Source: Planctomycetota bacterium
GTDB taxonomy: Bacteria; Planctomycetota; UBA1135; GCA-002748355
Assembly: GCA_020426005.1 (NCBI GenBank)
Contig: JAGQQW010000019.1
Span: 1 to 41,385, forward strand
Length of the DNA stretch: 41,385 nucleotides
Reading direction: 5' to 3'
The position numbers were made by a program, and so were the translations under genes. Positions 36,313-41,385 of this stretch are shown one piece after another (the first letter of the stretch is position 1; each line of letters opens with the position of its first letter). Under the pieces are notes generated by a model that saw only the letters and a program-made list of their open reading frames with translations, did not search any database and was not told the origin of the DNA.

Positions 36313-37221
36313 TCAGTCGAGTCGAGGTCTCGTCGCAAGGGCGTTGCGAATCACCATGAGTGCGCCGTCACGCTGCGCACCCACCGCTGCCGAACGCGGC
36401 GGACGACACCGCTCGGAGCCCATGTCGCATTCGCTCTGAACGAGCTTGATGAGCTGGACGAACTCCGGAACCGTATCGAGTCGCAGCAACGGCAAGAACC
36501 ACCGATACAACTCGAATGCCCCGCGATGATCGCCGGCAATCGCACGATCGAAGAGTTCGACCGATTCGCGAGGCATGGCGTTGACGAGACCGGCGATCCA
36601 ACCGACGGCACCAGCGGCGACGCCTTCGACGATCATGTCGTCGAGCCCTGCGAAAAGCGCGAGTCGATCACCACACAGAGCACGGATCGCGGTGATCCTC
36701 CGAAGGTCGCCACTCGATTCCTTGACTGCTTGCACGTTCTCGAACCGCGCTGCGAATTGCTCGAGCTCTGGCGGCGTCAAGTCGGTGCCGTAGGCGATCG
36801 GGTTGTTGTAGATCATGCACGGCAGGTCGGTTGCCTCGATCACGGCGGCGAAGTGGTCGTGGATCTCGTGCATCGGGCCCTTGTGCACGTAGGGCGGAAG
36901 AACCATCAGCGCCGAGCACCCGACCTCCTGTGCCGTTCTCGCGATCTGGCAGGCTGCCCGCGTCGACAACGCAGACACAGCGGCCATCACGGGGATACGT
37001 TCACCGATCGCGCCGACGCACGCCGCGAGAAGATCGCGCTTCTCCTCGAACTCCAGAGTCGCACCCTCACCGAGCGAGCCGAGTGGGACGATTCCTGTGC
37101 ATCCATGATCGGCGAGCCACGTCACATGCTTGGCAACGAACTCGAAGTCAACCTCGTCATCGTTCGTGAACGGTGTCGTGATCGCCGGCATCACGCCGCG
37201 AAAGTTCATCGGGACTGTCAT
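36313..37221 (-). CDS. DapA-family aldolase/deaminase, probable 1-pyrroline-4-hydroxy-2-carboxylate deaminase
   Basis: A 302-residue TIM-barrel protein of the dihydrodipicolinate synthase/N-acetylneuraminate lyase family. It opens with FRGVMPAITTPFT and carries GCTGIVPLGSLGEGATL, CMIYNNP (Tyr138) and VKESSGD with the Schiff-base Lys167. In this operon the expected reaction is deamination of 1-pyrroline-4-hydroxy-2-carboxylate to alpha-ketoglutarate semialdehyde. DapA proper is less likely given the neighbours. The chosen ATG overlaps the upstream FAD gene by 65 bp; an ATG four codons later (37209) is possible and still overlaps. Confidence 0.9.
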   Translation of the reverse strand: MTVPMNFRGVMPAITTPFTNDDEVDFEFVAKHVTWLADHGCTGIVPLGSLGEGATLEFEEKRDLLAACVGAIGERIPVMAAVSALSTRAACQIARTAQEVGCSALMVLPPYVHKGPMHEIHDHFAAVIEATDLPCMIYNNPIAYGTDLTPPELEQFAARFENVQAVKESSGDLRRITAIRALCGDRLALFAGLDDMIVEGVAAGAVGWIAGLVNAMPRESVELFDRAIAGDHRGAFELYRWFLPLLRLDTVPEFVQLIKLVQSECDMGSERCRPPRSAAVGAQRDGALMVIRNALATRPRLD

Positions 37222-38821
37222 GCGAGCATCCTGCACGGAGCAGGTGATCCAAGCGAACGGGAAACAGCGGTGGACGCACTCGATCCTCCAGATCGCCGAG
37301 GAGTCGCGCGACGATCGGACCACAGACACGACCTTGACACGGCCCCATTCCACAACGCGACTTGAGCTTGCAATCGCGAATCGACCCGTATTCTTCGATC
37401 TCTCGCCTCTCGACGTCCTCACAACGGCAAACGAGCGTCTTCGGGTCCATGTCGAGCACGCGATGCGACGGAACGGCGAAGACGCGCTGGAGCGAGCGAG
37501 CGAATTTGCGCTCACGTTGCACACGCCTTGCCACGCGCGCAGCGTCCGCCAATCGTCCTGCAGCCGCAAGTCCCGCGACCGCGCCTTCGGCGAGCGCTAC
37601 GTCGACGCCACCGATCCCGGTGCACTCCCCCGCCGCGAAGCACGCAGGATCCGATGTCCGCCCCACTTCGTCGACCTCGATCGTCGCGCTGCGTGCTGCA
37701 TCCCGCGACAAGCGAATGCCGAGCAGTTGAGCAAGTCGCGTGCGAGGGACGAGCCCATGCCCGATCGCGACCCAGTCCGCTCGGTGGTCGTGGGGCTCAC
37801 CGGCTGCATCGACGAACGACGCGATCATTTCCGATCCGCTCGTGTCCTCGGACCCACGAATCTCGACGAGGCGACGTCCGTGGTTCGTGAACCGACGCGT
37901 CTTTGCCGTGAGGCGAACGGCTTGCGCGAACTTGTTCGGATGACCCAACAACGACGGCGCGAGTCTGAGGAGACGCCCGTGCGATACTTCTTCTTCGATC
38001 TGCACGCGCGCACCTGCATCGATCACGGACTTCGCCACGGCAAGGAGAAGCGGTCCGGTTCCGGCGAGCAACACGCGCTTGCCCGCCAAGTCGAGTCCGC
38101 TCTCGAGCAGCGCTTGGAGCCCACCGACCGAAGTCACACGAGGAAGCGTCCAACCCGCGACGGGAACGACGAACTCCGTCGCTCCCGTCGCGAGAACGAT
38201 CCGATCCGCCGACAGTTCGAGCGTCCCGCCCGAAGTCTCGGCGATGAGACGATTGGCGCTCGTCGCATCGAAGATCGTCGTCTTTGTCAGCACACGGACG
38301 CCAGCGCGTTTGCAGCGTTCGATCCAACGCCGCTTTGCGGCTGGCTCGTGAGTCGGTTGCGCTGCAGCCGAACGAGCGCGCCAAATCTGACCGCCAGACT
38401 CGTCGTTGTCATCAACCAGAATCACGTCGCATCCCGACTCCGCTGCATGCGTTGCCGCAGCGATCCCTGCGGGACCGGATCCGACCACGACGACATCCGC
38501 TCGCTCACGCTCGTGAGCCGCATCGAACGCTGTGGGGCGCTCGACCGACGCCGTCGACAGAGTTTCGATCCGCATGCCTTCGCGAACCACGACTCGACAC
38601 GTTCTTTGATGGGGTACGCCGTCGATCGTCGCACGGCACTCGAAGCAGGTTCCCATCCCACAGAACGGAGCGCGAGGCTCGCCGCGCCGCGACGTTCGAA
38701 AGCCAGTGACGCCAGCGTCGAGCATTGCTGCAGCGACGCTCGTCCCTTCGTGCGCACGGAAAGGACGATCGTTCACCGAATACTCGACAATACCTCGTGG
38801 AAGCGAATCAGCCCGTTCCAT
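37157..38821 (-). CDS. Fused 2Fe-2S / FAD hydroxyproline dehydrogenase subunit
   Basis: A 554-residue protein joining two subunits that are usually separate. Residues ~10-80 form a plant-type 2Fe-2S domain (Cys54, Cys59, Cys62, Cys75 in FCGMGTCFEC..HQRTC). From ~108 there is a pyridine-nucleotide-disulfide/FAD domain with VVVGSGPAGIAAATHA (GSGPAG 114-119), RIVLATGATEF and CFAAGECTGIGG. The C-terminus carries a second cysteine cluster, VCRCEDV..CGMGPCQGRVCG, like a BFD-type 2Fe-2S domain. In separate-subunit D-hydroxyproline dehydrogenases the ferredoxin and FAD parts are distinct genes. It overlaps the FAD oxidase-like gene by 14 bp. The heterodimer would oxidise cis-4-hydroxy-D-proline to the pyrroline. 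Confidence 0.92.
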   Translation of the reverse strand: MERADSLPRGIVEYSVNDRPFRAHEGTSVAAAMLDAGVTGFRTSRRGEPRAPFCGMGTCFECRATIDGVPHQRTCRVVVREGMRIETLSTASVERPTAFDAAHERERADVVVVGSGPAGIAAATHAAESGCDVILVDDNDESGGQIWRARSAAAQPTHEPAAKRRWIERCKRAGVRVLTKTTIFDATSANRLIAETSGGTLELSADRIVLATGATEFVVPVAGWTLPRVTSVGGLQALLESGLDLAGKRVLLAGTGPLLLAVAKSVIDAGARVQIEEEVSHGRLLRLAPSLLGHPNKFAQAVRLTAKTRRFTNHGRRLVEIRGSEDTSGSEMIASFVDAAGEPHDHRADWVAIGHGLVPRTRLAQLLGIRLSRDAARSATIEVDEVGRTSDPACFAAGECTGIGGVDVALAEGAVAGLAAAGRLADAARVARRVQRERKFARSLQRVFAVPSHRVLDMDPKTLVCRCEDVERREIEEYGSIRDCKLKSRCGMGPCQGRVCGPIVARLLGDLEDRVRPPLFPVRLDHLLRAGCSHDSPDELSRRDAGDHDTVHER

Positions 38822-39971
38822 GCATGCTCCTCGTGGGCAAGTATGGATCGATCGGGAAGTCTGCATCGGCGCAATCGAAGACGTGATCCACGAGGAGTTT
38901 CGCCGTAGATAGCGATGTCGTGATTCCCAAGCCCTCATGGCCACATGCGAGCAACAGTCCACGGCTGTGAGGTGCATCGATCGGCCCGACGAGCGGCAAG
39001 TGATCGTCGGTGGCGACTCGAAACCCCGCCCACGCACGCAAGGCCGCGAGCTCTCCGATACCGGGCACGAATCGAGTCGCACGCTCGATCATTCGACGCA
39101 ACAACGACGCGTCCACCGTCGCATCGGCGGCTTCGAACTCGCGTGAGGAGCCGAGAAGCATCTGACCGGTAGCACGCGGTTGGAGATTGAACGCGACCGA
39201 AGCACGATCGTCGCCATGCGCGCTCGCGAGGTATCCGAGTTCGACGAGTTGATGTCGCGCGAACCCCGGATAGCGATCCGTGATGACGAGCTGCCCCTTG
39301 CGGCGTCGAAGCCGAACGTGCTTCAGTGCTGCTCGCGCTTCTGCATCGAGAATGTCGAACGCTGCTTCACCCGCCGCATCGATGACCCATGCAGCGTCGA
39401 GTGTTCGACCATCTTCGAGCTCGACGGTGCGACCACGGATCCGCCGCACGCATGCTGATTCGACTCGTGCACCGTGCGCTCGTGCATCATCGAGCATTGC
39501 CTCGACCACGGCAGGCGCGTAGATCACGAAGTCATCCGGAACTCGTAGTGCACCTGCGAGTCCGCGCGCAAGGCACGGCTCGGCTTCACGCATCGCATCT
39601 TCGTCGAGCAACTCGCTGGCGACACCGAAATCCGAGTAGTACGTCTGCTTGGAACGCGCAGCCTCGTAACCACCATCGTCCTCGGCGATCCACAGCGTTC
39701 CCGTCGGATCCGCCTCGATTCGCTCGGCGACCGTCGGCGGAACCGAATCGACGAACGCGTGCAGCAGGGCGCGCCCTTGCAGCGTCAGACGCATCTGCGC
39801 ATCCGAATCGTCCATCACGACGATGTGCCCCATTCCCGCGGCTGTCGTGTGATTGCCAGGGGGCTCGCCATCCAGGATGCGGACGTTGCAACCTCTACGC
39901 GCAAACTCGCGGCCGCAAGCTGCTCCCACGAGCCCGGCCCCCACGACGATCACATCGCTCGCGCGCGTCAC
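38808..39971 (-). CDS. DadA-like FAD oxidoreductase, D-hydroxyproline dehydrogenase catalytic subunit
   Basis: A 387-residue amine-oxidase/DAO-family flavoprotein starting at a GTG that overlaps the epimerase stop (GTGA). The FAD-binding VIVVGAGLVGAACGREFARRG is at residues 7-27, with WVIDAAGEAA and WAGFRVATDDHLPLVGP near the C-terminus (second FAD/substrate region), and the closing GHEGLGITTSLSTAKLL. Expected reaction: oxidation of cis-4-hydroxy-D-proline to 1-pyrroline-4-hydroxy-2-carboxylate, with electrons passing to the fused Fe-S/FAD subunit encoded next. A glycine/sarcosine oxidase role cannot be excluded by sequence alone. Confidence 0.91.
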   Translation of the reverse strand: MTRASDVIVVGAGLVGAACGREFARRGCNVRILDGEPPGNHTTAAGMGHIVVMDDSDAQMRLTLQGRALLHAFVDSVPPTVAERIEADPTGTLWIAEDDGGYEAARSKQTYYSDFGVASELLDEDAMREAEPCLARGLAGALRVPDDFVIYAPAVVEAMLDDARAHGARVESACVRRIRGRTVELEDGRTLDAAWVIDAAGEAAFDILDAEARAALKHVRLRRRKGQLVITDRYPGFARHQLVELGYLASAHGDDRASVAFNLQPRATGQMLLGSSREFEAADATVDASLLRRMIERATRFVPGIGELAALRAWAGFRVATDDHLPLVGPIDAPHSRGLLLACGHEGLGITTSLSTAKLLVDHVFDCADADFPIDPYLPTRSMHGTG

Positions 39972-40993
39972 GTTCGCTCGGAATCGAGGTCGCTCACGAA
40001 TCCGCTTCGGAACGGATCCGCCGAATCGAGAAGCAACGTCGTCTCCCCCGTCATGAACGCCCGTCCACGGATCGTCGGGACGATCCACGGTCCATCACCA
40101 GTGATCTCCGCCGGCAACTCGTCGCCGACTGTGGCATTGCGGTACGAGGCTTCGAAGCAGCTTCCGATCGTCGACTCCTGCAAGAACGTCACGCCCGGCT
40201 CGAGCTTGCCCGCGGCGGCGAGACACGCGGTTTTCGCACTCGTGCCCGTTCCACATGGGGACCGATCCCATGCCTTCCCCGGGCAGAGGACGAAGTTCTT
40301 CGAAAGTGCACCGTCGATGCTCGGTCGACCGAACAGCTCGACGTGATCGATCTCCAGACCGTCCGAACCCGTGATACCGGATCGATGCAAAGACTGACGG
40401 ACGTCCCATGTGAGATCGGTGAGGGCTTCGATCTCGAGGAGCCCGATGCGCGCGTCCGGATCATCGATGAGGAAGAACCAGTTGCCTCCCCATGCCACAT
40501 CCCCATGAATGGTGCCGTGCCTCTCGGTCGTGACGGCGACGGTCGTCTGCGCACGGCGACTCGGGACGTTGTCCACCGCTACCCGTCCATCCGAGAGGAT
40601 CTCGAACCAGACGTCGCCAACCGGAGTCTCGAGCCGATGACGTCCGCCATCGATGCGACCGACATGGACGAGCGTTTTCGCGACGCCAATCGTTCCGTGC
40701 ACACACATGTGCAGACAGCCGACGTTGTTGAAGAAGATCACCTGCGCAACGGCGTCGGCGTGCATCGGCTCGAGCAACACGGCACCGACGACCGCATCGT
40801 GACCACGCGGCTCGGTGACGACGGACCGCATGAACGCGCGATGTGCGGATGCGAACCGCCGCGCTCGCTCTCGCGCCGAACCGGACCCGAGATCCGGTGC
40901 TCCGTCCACGACGACTCGCGTCGGCTCGCCTTCGGTGTGCGAGTCGAGAACGACGATGCGATCGAGGTTGCGACCAGAGTTCTGGCTTGCCAT
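39968..40993 (-). CDS. 4-hydroxyproline 2-epimerase (proline racemase family)
   Basis: A 341-residue cytoplasmic epimerase converting trans-4-hydroxy-L-proline to cis-4-hydroxy-D-proline. The two catalytic cysteines are present: Cys97 in NNVGCLHMCVHGTIG and Cys247 in DRSPCGTGTSAK, which separates it from the dehydratase subgroup where the second is Thr. SHTEGEPTRVV opens the fold. One oddity is Val98 where the family usually has Gly (MCGHG). First gene of the operon; the ATG at 40993 has no strong Shine-Dalgarno sequence. The 222 bp upstream hold a nested inverted repeat and no gene. Confidence 0.93.
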   Translation of the reverse strand: MASQNSGRNLDRIVVLDSHTEGEPTRVVVDGAPDLGSGSARERARRFASAHRAFMRSVVTEPRGHDAVVGAVLLEPMHADAVAQVIFFNNVGCLHMCVHGTIGVAKTLVHVGRIDGGRHRLETPVGDVWFEILSDGRVAVDNVPSRRAQTTVAVTTERHGTIHGDVAWGGNWFFLIDDPDARIGLLEIEALTDLTWDVRQSLHRSGITGSDGLEIDHVELFGRPSIDGALSKNFVLCPGKAWDRSPCGTGTSAKTACLAAAGKLEPGVTFLQESTIGSCFEASYRNATVGDELPAEITGDGPWIVPTIRGRAFMTGETTLLLDSADPFRSGFVSDLDSERT

Positions 40994-41117
40994 GACGAAA
41001 ACGTTTCTTGCGTGTTACTGAAGTGCTTCTGCGCGACGAACGCGGGCCCTGAACCAACTTCAGATCATGCACCCGAGTCGCGATACATTCTGCCTCGCGA
41101 TAGGGAACAGTAGAGAG

Positions 41118-41181
41118 CCGGTCCTTCGTCGACCAGGACGCACAGTCGCGTGTCCTGGTCCCCACATTGCGAAGGACACGG
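41118..41181. promoter_or_regulatory. Nested inverted repeat between the hydroxyproline operon and S8 copy 4
   Basis: Inner arms GACCAGGAC (41131-41139) and GTCCTGGTC (41152-41160) pair perfectly over 9 bp. Outside them GTCCTTCG (41121-41128) pairs with CGAAGGAC (41170-41177), and CCG (41118-41120) with CGG (41179-41181) past one unpaired base. The whole is a 64-nt two-level hairpin, 35 nt before the S8 copy 4 start and about 125 bp before the epimerase start. A CTTTTC run follows on the plus strand at about 41190. It could be a structured leader, attenuator or a repressor site shared by both transcripts. Confidence 0.5.
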
Positions 41182-41215
41182 TATCCGTCCCTTTTCTCGT
41201 CTGGTTCCATCTCTC

Positions 41216-41385
41216 ATGAGAAGCCCGTTCTTCGCCGTGATCACGGCAGCCCTATCTCTTCCTTCCATTGCGTCGAACATCGCAGTCGCTCAGAACGTCG
41301 ACGGCGTCGCACCCGCGCAAGAGCAGCAGAAACAGCCTGTTCCCGGCCTCGTCGCCGGCACGGAGAGCTGGATCGTCCACTTCCA
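41216..41385 (+). CDS. S8 peptidase-like secreted protein, copy 4 (N-terminal fragment)
   Basis: The frame opens at ATG 41216 and is still open at the window end (56 full codons). It encodes a signal peptide (FFAVITAALSLPSIASNIAVAQ), a Gln-rich linker, and then GLVAGTESWIVHF, which matches the RLVEGAEQWLVEF opening of the propeptide in S8 copies 2 and 3. It is therefore probably a fourth member of the S8 group, divergent from the epimerase gene. The protease domain lies outside the window, so the assignment rests on the propeptide start only. Confidence 0.65.
   Translation, partial: MRSPFFAVITAALSLPSIASNIAVAQNVDGVAPAQEQQKQPVPGLVAGTESWIVHF

Noticed and set aside
36313..37221. dapA (lysine biosynthesis)
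   Set aside because: The fold is the same, but the gene sits inside a coupled hydroxyproline operon between the dehydrogenase and the ketoglutarate-semialdehyde dehydrogenase.
37130..41113. Long plus-strand open frames (592 and 574 codons) across the hydroxyproline operon
   Set aside because: Arg-rich, low-complexity antisense shadows. The minus strand carries five recognisable enzymes with coupled starts and stops.

Overview
The window is a GC-rich, densely coded chromosomal segment. It most likely comes from a planctomycete (Planctomycetota), possibly a deep-branching lineage near the Poly30/Pla163-type isolates. The pointers are a kinase fused to a sulfatase-modifying-factor-like domain, a MoxR/DUF58/transglutaminase trio, a BlaI/M56 pair, a sialate O-acetylesterase, and large secreted proteins sharing a C-terminal module that ends in an 'ASNAGKG..GDI'-type motif. 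Many starts lack a good Shine-Dalgarno sequence. I see no tRNA, rRNA, CRISPR array, insertion sequence or phage gene. The genus-level placement is a guess.

Left part (1-11.7 kb): the start of a secreted protein running off the left edge, an NADPH-dependent FMN reductase, a membrane protein with an unrecognised cytoplasmic-type domain, a small lipoprotein, a TIGR04283-type glycosyltransferase, an unknown 250-residue protein, a secreted protein of the local family, a Ser/Thr kinase-FGE fusion, a small membrane protein whose 3' end overlaps antisense a KefB-type antiporter, and an EF-P with an unusual loop.

Middle part (11.8-24 kb): xylulokinase and xylose isomerase (D-xylose to xylulose-5-phosphate) lie on the minus strand. 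Between them, on the plus strand, is a BlaI repressor / M56 membrane protease / secreted coiled-coil protein operon preceded by two near-identical palindromic operators. A MoxR ATPase, DUF58 protein and TgpA-like transglutaminase follow as a coupled operon, then a sialate O-acetylesterase.

Right part (24-41.4 kb): this is the most distinctive region. Three complete secreted subtilisin-like (S8) peptidases share one architecture, and a fourth begins at the right edge. Copies 2 and 3 belong to a duplicated block that also carried a SAM methyltransferase; the second methyltransferase survives only as a pseudogene with a nonsense codon and a 64-bp deletion. On the same strand directly upstream of S8 copy 3 is a tightly coupled six-gene operon. 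Five genes encode a complete trans-4-hydroxy-L-proline catabolic route: epimerase, FAD D-hydroxyproline oxidase-like subunit, a fused 2Fe-2S/FAD subunit, a DapA-like deaminase and alpha-ketoglutarate-semialdehyde dehydrogenase. The sixth is a DUF1343/NamZ-type exo-muramidase.

The working idea is that the secreted peptidases digest hydroxyproline-containing protein (collagen-like or algal cell-wall glycoprotein) and the operon converts released hydroxyproline to alpha-ketoglutarate. The gene order supports this, but function has to be shown.
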